From contig NZ_OY762269.1 in assembly GCF_963665245.1 (NCBI RefSeq), positions 1,426,001 to 1,490,000 on the forward strand: a stretch of 64,000 bases of DNA, written 5' to 3'. The stretch is from an uncultured Paludibaculum sp. (GTDB taxonomy: Bacteria > Acidobacteriota > Terriglobia > Bryobacterales > Bryobacteraceae). The position numbers and the translations under genes are program-made. The first letter of the stretch is position 1; the number at the start of each line of letters is the position of its first letter. The notes beneath the pieces were generated by a model that saw nothing but the letters and a program-made list of their open reading frames with translations, had not been told where the DNA came from and ran no database searches. Of this stretch, positions 39,912 to 47,532 are shown in pieces.

Positions 39912-41312
39912 ATGGCTCACACTCCTTCCGATGCGCTGGTGTTCTTTGGAGCAACCGGCGACCTGGCGTACAAAAAAATCTTCCCGGCACTGCAGGCGAT
40001 GGTGAAGCGCGGATCGCTGCATGTACCGATTGTGGGGGTGGCCAAGTCCGACTGGAACCTGGAGCAGTTCCAGGCCCGAGCGCTGGACAGCCTGGAGAAG
40101 CACGGCGGTGTGGATCGGGCGGCCTTCCAGACTCTGCGCAACCTGCTGCGTTACGTGGATGGGGACTACAACGACCCGGCGACATTTGAGGCCATCCGCC
40201 GGGAATTGGGGACCTGCGAACGGCCGGCCTACTACCTGGCGATTCCGCCTTCGCTGTTCGGGTTGGTGGTGCGGCAACTGGGGCACTCAGGATGTGCCCA
40301 GGGCGCGCGAGTCGTTCTGGAGAAGCCGTTCGGGACGGACCTGGCATCGGCTCGGAGGCTGAACGAGATCCTGCACGGGACCTTCGACGAGAGCGCCATC
40401 CTGCGCATTGATCACTACCTGGGCAAACGGCCTGTTCACAACATGATCTACTCGCGTTTCGCGAATTCCTTTCTGGAGTCCTTCTGGAACAGGACTCACG
40501 TGGAAAGTGTTCAGTTGACGATGGCCGAGGACTTCGGAGTGCAGGGCCGGGGCGGATTCTACGATCAGACCGGCGCGATCCGCGATGTCGTGCAGAATCA
40601 CCTGTTCCAGATCATGACGAACCTGGCCATGGACCCTCCGGTGAGGGCGGACAGCGAATCGATCCGCGATGAGAAGGTAAAGGTCCTGCGGGCCATTCCT
40701 CCGCTGGAAATCGGGAACATCGTGCGTGGGCAATTCCGCGGCTACCGGTCTGAAAAGGGCGTGTCGCCCACTTCACAGACCGAGACATTCGCGGCGATCA
40801 AGCTCGAGGTGAATTCGTGGCGCTGGCAGGGCGTCCCGTTCTACATCCGGGCAGGGAAGTGTCTGCCTGTGACCTGTACTGAGGTGGTGCTTCGGTTGAA
40901 ACGGCCGCCATCCGTGTTCCTGTCCAGCGACATCAGGCCGAACCACTTCCGTTTTCGGATCAGTCCCGATGTGACATTCGGCCTCGGCATGATGGTGAAG
41001 GCGCACTGCGACGAACTGCGCGGGGAATCGCAGGAGATGCTCCTGATGCGTGAGGAACGCGCCGATGATATGGGCGCCTACGAGCGGCTGCTGAGGGACG
41101 CCATGGCCGGTGACCCGACGCTATTTGCCCGTGAGGACTATGTGGAGGAGGCCTGGCGTATCGTCGATCCGGTGCTGAACGCGGGTGGGCCGGTTTGCGA
41201 CTACGAGCCGGGCACATGGGGGCCGGACGATGCTTGCGCCCATATCGTGCCGCCGGACGGGTGGCACGACCCGACGATCACGACCGCGCAGGCGGCCGCG
41301 CATGCCGCCTGA
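39912..41312 (+). CDS. zwf: Glucose-6-phosphate 1-dehydrogenase
   Basis: A 466-residue enzyme making 6-phosphogluconolactone, the entry to the oxidative pentose-phosphate route. The coenzyme loop is FFGATGDLAYKKIFPALQAM (residues about 11-30). The active-site signature RIDHYLGKRPVHNM (about 165-178) holds the catalytic His and Lys. VQLTMAEDFGVQGRGGFYDQ and FYIRAGKCLP also fit. It starts 11 bases after gnd and lies before tkt. The lactonase that follows it in the pathway is not in this operon. Confidence 0.96.
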   Translation: MAHTPSDALVFFGATGDLAYKKIFPALQAMVKRGSLHVPIVGVAKSDWNLEQFQARALDSLEKHGGVDRAAFQTLRNLLRYVDGDYNDPATFEAIRRELGTCERPAYYLAIPPSLFGLVVRQLGHSGCAQGARVVLEKPFGTDLASARRLNEILHGTFDESAILRIDHYLGKRPVHNMIYSRFANSFLESFWNRTHVESVQLTMAEDFGVQGRGGFYDQTGAIRDVVQNHLFQIMTNLAMDPPVRADSESIRDEKVKVLRAIPPLEIGNIVRGQFRGYRSEKGVSPTSQTETFAAIKLEVNSWRWQGVPFYIRAGKCLPVTCTEVVLRLKRPPSVFLSSDIRPNHFRFRISPDVTFGLGMMVKAHCDELRGESQEMLLMREERADDMGAYERLLRDAMAGDPTLFAREDYVEEAWRIVDPVLNAGGPVCDYEPGTWGPDDACAHIVPPDGWHDPTITTAQAAAHAA

Positions 41313-41379
41313 TTCCTGCACGACCAGGCGGTTGTTGCTGCAACGGATCTGACTGCGACCAGAACGCAAGGAGAACGCC

Positions 41380-43464
41380 ATGAGTACAGCCCGTCCAGCA
41401 TTTGCCTCGAACGCCAGTGCGATGGATCAACTTTGCATCAACACCATCCGGACGCTTTCGATGGATGCGGTGCAGCAGGCGAAGTCCGGCCATCCGGGGA
41501 CACCGATGGCTCTGGCTCCGCTGGTCTACACGATTTGGAACCGCGTGATGCAATTCGATCCCGAGGATCCCATCTGGCCCAATCGCGACCGCTTCGTGCT
41601 GTCGAACGGCCATGCGTCCATGCTGCTGTGGTCCGTTCTGCATCTCACGGGCACCAAGGCGGTTAATGCGGAGTATGAACGCCTGGGGCAGCCGTCTGTG
41701 TCGTTGGACGACATCCGGCGGTTCCGGCAGTTGGACAGCAAGGCTCCAGGGCATCCCGAGTATCACTGGGTATCGGGTGTAGAGACGACGACGGGTCCAT
41801 TGGGACAAGGTGTTGCTACGAGCGTAGGCATGGCGGTGGCGGAGAAGTTTCTGGCGAGCCGGTACAACCGACCGAGCTTCGAGGTCTTCGGCTACAAGAT
41901 CTACGCCGTGTGCGGCGACGGGTGCCTGATGGAGGGTGTGGCTTCGGAGACAGCGTCGCTGGCGGCACACCTGGGCCTGGACAACTTGTGCTGGATCTAC
42001 GACAACAACAAGATCTCGATTGAGGGCAGCACGAGCATCACGTTCACAGAGGATGTGCCGGCGCGGTTTGCGGCCTACGGATGGAATGTGCTGCGCCTGA
42101 CGGATGCGAATGATGTGGCTGGGATCGAGGCCGCGCTCCAGAGCTTTCGGCAGAGTGTAGGAAAGCCGACATTGATTGTTCTGGATAGCCATATTGGTTA
42201 TGGTTCGCCGAACAAGCAGGATACGGCGGCGGCTCACGGGGAGCCGTTGGGCGACGACGAAATTCGTCTGACAAAACGCAGCTACGGATGGCCGGAAGAG
42301 GCGAAATTCCTGGTGCCCGAGGGTGTGTACGATCACTTCGCCAGCGGCCTGGGTGTGCGTGGTGGAGAGACTCACAAGGCGTGGAAGGAAATGTTCGCGG
42401 GCTACCGGGCCGCGTATCCCGAGCTCGCGAACGAGATCGAAGTCATGCAGCGGCGTGGGCTGCCGGAGGGGTGGGACCGGGACCTGCCGGTGTTTCCAGC
42501 CGATGCCAAGGGTCTCGCTGGCCGTGAGGCGTCGGGGAAAGTCCTGAATGTGCTCGCCCGGAACGTGCCCTGGCTACTGGGCGGGTCAGCGGACCTCGGG
42601 CCGTCGAACAAGACGACGCTCACGTTCGCAGGTGCCGGGGACTTCCAGGCGGACAGCCCTGGTGGCCGCAATCTCCATTTCGGCGTGCGCGAGCATGCGA
42701 TGGCGGCGATGGTGAATGGGCTTTCTCTGTCGAAGCTGCGTGCCTTTGGGGCCACGTTCTTCATATTCAGCGACTATGCGCGGCCGGCGATCCGGTTGTC
42801 GGCACTGATGGAGTTGCCGGCCATCTTTGTATTCACGCATGAAGCGATGGGCGATGGAGAAGATGGGCCGACACACCAACCGGTGGAGCATCTGGCGTCA
42901 TTGCGGGCCATCCCCGGTCTGGTGACGATTCGGCCTGCCGATGCCAACGAGGTGGTGGAGGCCTACCGCTACGTCATGCAGCTGCGCCATGAGCCCGCCG
43001 TCCTGGCCCTGTCGCGGCAACCCTTGCCTACGCTGGACCGGACGAAGTACGCACCGGCCTCCGGGCTGGCTCGCGGCGCGTATGTGATGGCAGGTGGTGA
43101 GGACAAGGACCCGGAGATCATTCTGATCGCAACCGGCAGCGAGGTCTGTCTGGCGATTGAGGCACACGAACAGCTCAGGGCGGAAGGCATCCGTTCGCGT
43201 GTCGTATCCATGCCGTCGTGGGAGATCTTCGATCACCAGTCCCGAGAGTACCGCGACGAGGTGTTGCCGCCCCATGTCACGGCCCGGATCGCCGTGGAGC
43301 AGGCATCGACATTTGGTTGGGAGCGGTACGTGGGCGGGGCCGGGCGAATTCTGGGGATGAAGACCTTCGGGGCGTCGGCGCCATTGAAGGAGCTACAGCG
43401 GAAGTTCGGGTTTGAACCAGGGCGACTGGTGCTGGTGGCCAAGGAGATGCTGGGGCGGGGATAG
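41380..43464 (+). CDS. tkt: Transketolase
   Basis: A 694-residue thiamine-diphosphate enzyme that moves two-carbon units between sugar phosphates. Seen in order: SGHPGTPMALAPLVYTIW (residues about 32-49), ETTTGPLGQGVATSVGMAVA, the TPP-binding GDGCLMEGVASETASLAAH through DNNKISIEG, and the pyrimidine-domain motif GEDGPTHQPVEHLASLRAIPG (about 488-508). AAGGAGAA lies before its ATG. It closes the sugar-phosphate operon and joins the oxidative products back to glycolysis. Confidence 0.96.
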   Translation: MSTARPAFASNASAMDQLCINTIRTLSMDAVQQAKSGHPGTPMALAPLVYTIWNRVMQFDPEDPIWPNRDRFVLSNGHASMLLWSVLHLTGTKAVNAEYERLGQPSVSLDDIRRFRQLDSKAPGHPEYHWVSGVETTTGPLGQGVATSVGMAVAEKFLASRYNRPSFEVFGYKIYAVCGDGCLMEGVASETASLAAHLGLDNLCWIYDNNKISIEGSTSITFTEDVPARFAAYGWNVLRLTDANDVAGIEAALQSFRQSVGKPTLIVLDSHIGYGSPNKQDTAAAHGEPLGDDEIRLTKRSYGWPEEAKFLVPEGVYDHFASGLGVRGGETHKAWKEMFAGYRAAYPELANEIEVMQRRGLPEGWDRDLPVFPADAKGLAGREASGKVLNVLARNVPWLLGGSADLGPSNKTTLTFAGAGDFQADSPGGRNLHFGVREHAMAAMVNGLSLSKLRAFGATFFIFSDYARPAIRLSALMELPAIFVFTHEAMGDGEDGPTHQPVEHLASLRAIPGLVTIRPADANEVVEAYRYVMQLRHEPAVLALSRQPLPTLDRTKYAPASGLARGAYVMAGGEDKDPEIILIATGSEVCLAIEAHEQLRAEGIRSRVVSMPSWEIFDHQSREYRDEVLPPHVTARIAVEQASTFGWERYVGGAGRILGMKTFGASAPLKELQRKFGFEPGRLVLVAKEMLGRG

Positions 43465-43534
43465 GTCGAACCTGCCGATCGGGACCGGTGACCATTGCGT
43501 GCCATCACGAATGAGCCTATTGACAGGTCCGTGA

Positions 43535-43559
43535 ATTAGTATCACAATGTGATTCTAAT
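43535..43559. promoter_or_regulatory. 25-bp palindrome over the promoter of a padR gene (operator)
   Basis: ATTAG (43535-43539) with CTAAT (43555-43559), and ATCACA (43541-43546) with TGTGAT (43548-43553), form one palindrome centred on 43547; apart from the central base only one position pair fails to match. TTGACA (43520-43525) and CACAAT (43543-43548, spacer 17) are a likely promoter, so a bound dimer would block it. Transcription would begin near 43555, just before the ATG at 43561. Confidence 0.65.
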
Positions 43560-43560
43560 C

Positions 43561-43890
43561 ATGCTGGGCGAGTTTGAATACCTTCTGATCACTGCTGCCG
43601 CACGTCTGGGTGACGACGCCTACGGCGCCGCAATGCGTGAAGAGATTGAGGCGGCGACCGGGCGGCGGTGTTCGATCGGGGCACTCTACACAACCGTCGA
43701 CCGGCTGGAGTCGAAGGGGTTTCTGAAGACCTGGATGGGCGACGCCACGGCGGAACGCGGCGGCCGCGCGAAGCGCATGGTTCGCGTGACGCCACTGGGT
43801 GTGGAGGCGGCGAAGGATTTCTACCACGCGGTGATGCGGCTCAGCAGCGGAGTATCCTGGGCGGAGAATCGAGCAGAGAGGCTTGCATGA
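43561..43890 (+). CDS. PadR-family transcription regulator
   Basis: A 109-residue regulator. It reads MLGEFEYLLITAAARLGDDAYGAAM, then RCSIGALYTTVDRLESKGFL, the PadR winged helix, and a short C-terminal helix. The in-frame GTG at 43549 lies inside the operator palindrome and before the predicted transcription start, so ATG 43561 is preferred. The stop overlaps the next gene as ATGA. The strong palindrome covering its promoter shows probable self-repression. Confidence 0.9.
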   Translation: MLGEFEYLLITAAARLGDDAYGAAMREEIEAATGRRCSIGALYTTVDRLESKGFLKTWMGDATAERGGRAKRMVRVTPLGVEAAKDFYHAVMRLSSGVSWAENRAERLA

Positions 43891-44597
43891 CAGGAATCGG
43901 CTGGTCGTTAGTGGACGCTGTTTCGCAATTCCTGGCGTTCGATGAGCGCGAGGCCGTACTGGGGGATTTCGCGGAGACCGGCGAGGGGCCATGGCACGGG
44001 CTTCTGGACGTGGCCGGCCTGGTGATCCGGAGGCAACTGACGCCATGGAGAGACTGGCGCCCATGGCTGGCGGCATTCGGGCTGGCGTTGCCGTGCAGCC
44101 TTTTCCTCATGGGCTTTTCGGTTACCGTGAGCAGAACCTATCAACAGTCCATTGACACGGCGATCTTCCGGACGACAGGCCTCTCTCTGACTCCGGGGCT
44201 GGCGTTGCTGCTGTGGCAGGCGCTGTTGCTGGTGGGTTGGTCGTGGACGGGAGGATTTGTGGTGGGGTCTCTGTCGCGGCGAACCATCTGGGTGAGCGCT
44301 ACCCTGTGCTGCATCCCCTGCCTCTTCTGCCTGTCGCGGTTCAACATCGAGTCGCTGTCAAGGTTCTGCGTTCTTCTGTTCCTGGCTCCCGCATTGTGGG
44401 GCGCTCGGCAGGGGCTGCGCTGGTCTCAGATCAAGCTGCGCCCAGCGCTTCTTCTGGCCGTGGCTGTCACGGCTTTGACGATTCCGACGTGGAGTAGCCG
44501 TGGCCCATGGCTGCCCAATTGGGCACTGAGCTGGCCGGCGTGGTATCTGGTGCTGGCGGCCCGCGGAGCCAGTCCCGCACGGGCTCAGGAACAGTGA
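43887..44597 (+). CDS. Membrane protein paired with a PadR regulator
   Basis: A 236-residue integral membrane protein with about five hydrophobic helices (for example WLAAFGLALPCSLFLMGFSV, LALLLWQALLLVGWSWTGGF and LLLAVAVTALTI). A soluble N-terminal 50 residues (FDEREAVLGDFAETGEGPW) resembles segments found before membrane regions in acidobacterial permease-associated proteins. It overlaps the PadR gene by four bases. There is no transporter signature, so its role, perhaps with stress or permease control, is unknown. Confidence 0.6.
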   Translation: MTGIGWSLVDAVSQFLAFDEREAVLGDFAETGEGPWHGLLDVAGLVIRRQLTPWRDWRPWLAAFGLALPCSLFLMGFSVTVSRTYQQSIDTAIFRTTGLSLTPGLALLLWQALLLVGWSWTGGFVVGSLSRRTIWVSATLCCIPCLFCLSRFNIESLSRFCVLLFLAPALWGARQGLRWSQIKLRPALLLAVAVTALTIPTWSSRGPWLPNWALSWPAWYLVLAARGASPARAQEQ

Positions 44598-44683
44598 ATT
44601 GATGGCGCGCGGAATGCGCGCCCGCTTGAATCACCAACCGCATGGATCGACGTACGATCAGTGTCTCTCGAGGAGGGAAAATC

Positions 44684-45220
44684 ATGCCTGCTGGACTTGT
44701 GTTGCACGTAAACGGCACCGAACACAGGGTGCCTTCATCTCCGCAGACACCGTTGCTGTACGTGCTGCGTAACGATCTGAACCTGACCGGGCCGCGGTTT
44801 GGCTGCGGAGTGGCGCAGTGCGGTGCGTGCGCCGTACTGGTGGACGGCCGAGAGGTGCGCTCGTGTGTGACGCCGGCCGGCTCAGTGGCTGGGAAGCGGG
44901 TGACCACGATCGAAGGACTCGGGGCAATCCGGGCGCACGAGCGGGGTTTGAGCGGGGCGGAGGCTGCCGGGACTCTGCACCCGGTGCAGCAGGCGTGGAT
45001 CGACGAACAGGTGCCGCAATGTGGCTACTGCCAGAGCGGGATGATGATTGCGGCCGCAGATCTGCTGGCGAAGAATGCGGATCCCAGTGTGGCTCAGATC
45101 AAGGACGCCTTCACGAACGCGCCGCCGTCGCCGCACCTATGCCGCTGCGGCACATACTCCGCCATCATCGACGCCGTTCGACGGGCGGCCAAAGTCATGT
45201 CGGAGGGCAAGGGCCGATGA
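44684..45220 (+). CDS. 2Fe-2S subunit of a molybdenum hydroxylase (xanthine dehydrogenase family)
   Basis: A 178-residue electron-transfer subunit. The plant-ferredoxin-type cluster is CGVAQCGACAVLVDGREVRSC (split: CGVAQCGAC at about 46-54 and the last Cys at about 66). The second cluster is in the helical domain: CGYCQSGMMIA (about 114) and CRCGTY (about 152). AGGAGGG precedes ATG 44684, which is preferred over ATG 44642. It overlaps the large-subunit gene as ATGA. This is the layout of isoquinoline 1-oxidoreductase and similar two-subunit enzymes. Confidence 0.92.
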   Translation: MPAGLVLHVNGTEHRVPSSPQTPLLYVLRNDLNLTGPRFGCGVAQCGACAVLVDGREVRSCVTPAGSVAGKRVTTIEGLGAIRAHERGLSGAEAAGTLHPVQQAWIDEQVPQCGYCQSGMMIAAADLLAKNADPSVAQIKDAFTNAPPSPHLCRCGTYSAIIDAVRRAAKVMSEGKGR

Positions 45221-47526
45221 CTCCCAACGCCGAAGTATCCCGTCCATCCACGAGCGGATTCACACTCACGCGGCGCGGCTTTGTTCAGGCAGGCGGAGCG
45301 CTCTTCGTCTCCATAGGGCTGCCTGCTGCGACGCCCGACAGTGCGAGTTCCGTAGACCCCACGCGGCTGGCGTCGTGGCTCGAGATCCGCAGCGACAGTA
45401 CGATTCTCATGCGTACCGGACGCACTGAGACCGGCACCGGAATGAGCGCCTTCTATGCTCAGACGGCCGCCGAGGAACTGAATGTGCGTCCGGAGACCAT
45501 CACACTGGTTCTTGGCGACACCGACAAGACACCTGATGGCGGGTACTCGGCTGGCTTTCTCACCGGAGCGGCCAACGTTCGCAAGGTGGCTGCCTACACG
45601 TTCCAGGCTCTGCTTGGACTGGCGTCCACTCATCTGGGTGTGCCCGTCTCCGCGCTCGCGGCCGAAGACGGCATGGTGACAGGCGGAGGCAAGAGCGTCA
45701 GCTACGGACAACTTGTGCAAGGCCAGCAGCTGGACCTGAAAATTCCCATCTCCGGCGTGCCAGCCAAGGTGGATGCGACGGCGGGCAACGGTATGGCCGG
45801 CCTGGACGGGTATGTTGTGGAGGGCAACCCACCGCTGAAACCAGTCAGCCAATACAAAGTCATCGGGCGCTCGTACCCGATGCCCGGGATCCCCGACAAG
45901 GTTACAGGCAGGACGAAATGGAGCTGCGATGTCAGGCTGCCTGGCATGCTGCATGCCCGTGTAGTCCGGCCAGCGACCCTCGGCTCCACTCTGATCTCCG
46001 CTGGTGTGCTCGACAGGAAGCGATTCCCCACGGCGGAGGTGGTGAGGAAACGCAACCTTCTTGCCGTCGTCTCTCCGAATGAATGGGAGGCGATCAGCGC
46101 GGCTCGCGTCGTAGGCAGTAGTACGAAATGGACCGATTGGTCTGGCCTGCCGGGCAGTGAGAACCTGACCAGGACCCTCCGCGAGCATGACTGGGGTGCG
46201 CCAAACGCCTCTCGCGGACAGGCCGCCGAAGTGAACGACGCGCTGGTTCATGCCGCAAAGCGGCTCTCGGCGTCGTACGAGCAGCCCTACACCAGGCACG
46301 CCCCTCTCGGACCTTTCGTCTCCGTCGCCGACGTCCGTCCCGACGGCAGTGTCACGGTATGGACGCATTCGTCCCACTCGCAAGGGCTGCGCGCCCAGAT
46401 CGCGAACATGCTGAGTATATCCACGGAGAAAGTTGTCGTACGCTGGCTGGAACAGGCGGGCCAGTACGGTCGCACCACGTTTGGTGGTGACGGCGCCGAT
46501 GCGGATGCCGTGATCCTCTCGCAACTCACGGGCACGCCGGTACGCGTGCAGTGGAGCCTGCAAGAGGATCTTGCCTGGTCGACTGTGTCACCTGGGTGGT
46601 TCGCTGATGTGCAGGCAGGGCTCGATGCCAACGGCCATTTGACCGCTGTCCAGTGCAGGTCTTATGCGCCGCATCAGTTCGACGCGCGCCTGTCAGGCGC
46701 CATCCTGGCGGGGCTGCCCTGCAGTACGTCGAAGCCCAACTGCTTTGTGGCCACCGAGTGGCCGTACGACCGGATCGCACACCGGTTGGAAGAGGTCTAC
46801 GGCATGCCGAATCTGGCGGCCGAGTCCGCCTCGGGCGGGCTGCGCGGAAACATCATGCGAACACCGGGACAGCGCCAGCAGAACTTCGTGCTGGAAGGGC
46901 TGATCAACGAGGCTGCCGCCGCGGCAGGCGCGGATCCGGTGCAGTTCCGTTTGAACCATACAACGGATCAGCGGCTTATCGACATTCTCAACGCCACAGC
47001 CAAGGCGGCGAACTGGAAGCCCCGGCCCTCGCCGAGTCAATCCGCGCAACGATCGGGTTCTGGCGTGCTAACCGGGCGTGGAGTGAGCATCATCGTGCGC
47101 TCGAACGCCTACTGGGTGGGCATCGCCGAGGTGGCCGTGGTGCCCGACACCGGCTCCGTGCAAGTGACGAAGTTCACCATCGGCATCGAGTGCGGCAAGA
47201 TCATCAACCCGCGGCAACTCGATCGCTGCATGAGAGGCGGCCTGGTGATGGGCTTGAGCGAGGCATTGAAGGAAGAGGTCACATTCGATAAATCCAAAGT
47301 GACCAGCACCGACTGGACCAGTTACAGGATTCTCACTATGCAGGAGACGCCCGAGATCCAGGTTGTCCAGCTCTCGCGCGACGACAAAGGATTTGGAACA
47401 GGAGGAGAGGCCGCGAACGCCGTGGGCCCACCGACGGTCGCTGCCGCGTTTTTCGACGCCACGGGCGTACAGGCACGCAGGATCCCCCTGACGCCCGCCT
47501 ACGTGTCAGCGCTGCTCAAAGGCTAA
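45217..47526 (+). CDS. Molybdopterin-binding large subunit of an isoquinoline 1-oxidoreductase-like enzyme
   Basis: A 769-residue catalytic subunit. It begins with a twin-arginine-type leader (TRRGFVQAGGALFVSIGLP, residues about 19-37), so the enzyme is probably exported to the periplasm folded, carrying its small partner. Conserved pieces include RTGRTETGTGMSAFYAQTAAEEL, GGYSAGFLTG and a central PYTRHAPLGPF, and near the end FGTGGEAANAVGPPTVAAAF with the active-site-type Glu. It hydroxylates or oxidises an aromatic or aldehyde substrate that cannot be named. There is no FAD subunit, so electrons may pass to a cytochrome. Confidence 0.9.
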   Translation: MTPNAEVSRPSTSGFTLTRRGFVQAGGALFVSIGLPAATPDSASSVDPTRLASWLEIRSDSTILMRTGRTETGTGMSAFYAQTAAEELNVRPETITLVLGDTDKTPDGGYSAGFLTGAANVRKVAAYTFQALLGLASTHLGVPVSALAAEDGMVTGGGKSVSYGQLVQGQQLDLKIPISGVPAKVDATAGNGMAGLDGYVVEGNPPLKPVSQYKVIGRSYPMPGIPDKVTGRTKWSCDVRLPGMLHARVVRPATLGSTLISAGVLDRKRFPTAEVVRKRNLLAVVSPNEWEAISAARVVGSSTKWTDWSGLPGSENLTRTLREHDWGAPNASRGQAAEVNDALVHAAKRLSASYEQPYTRHAPLGPFVSVADVRPDGSVTVWTHSSHSQGLRAQIANMLSISTEKVVVRWLEQAGQYGRTTFGGDGADADAVILSQLTGTPVRVQWSLQEDLAWSTVSPGWFADVQAGLDANGHLTAVQCRSYAPHQFDARLSGAILAGLPCSTSKPNCFVATEWPYDRIAHRLEEVYGMPNLAAESASGGLRGNIMRTPGQRQQNFVLEGLINEAAAAAGADPVQFRLNHTTDQRLIDILNATAKAANWKPRPSPSQSAQRSGSGVLTGRGVSIIVRSNAYWVGIAEVAVVPDTGSVQVTKFTIGIECGKIINPRQLDRCMRGGLVMGLSEALKEEVTFDKSKVTSTDWTSYRILTMQETPEIQVVQLSRDDKGFGTGGEAANAVGPPTVAAAFFDATGVQARRIPLTPAYVSALLKG

Positions 47527-47532
47527 TGCCGG

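Noticed and set aside
38434..40347. A 637-codon open frame on the minus strand across pgi and gnd
   Set aside because: It is antisense to two clear enzymes and rich in Arg, Pro and Ser. High third-position GC keeps such frames open; no family or ribosome binding site is seen.
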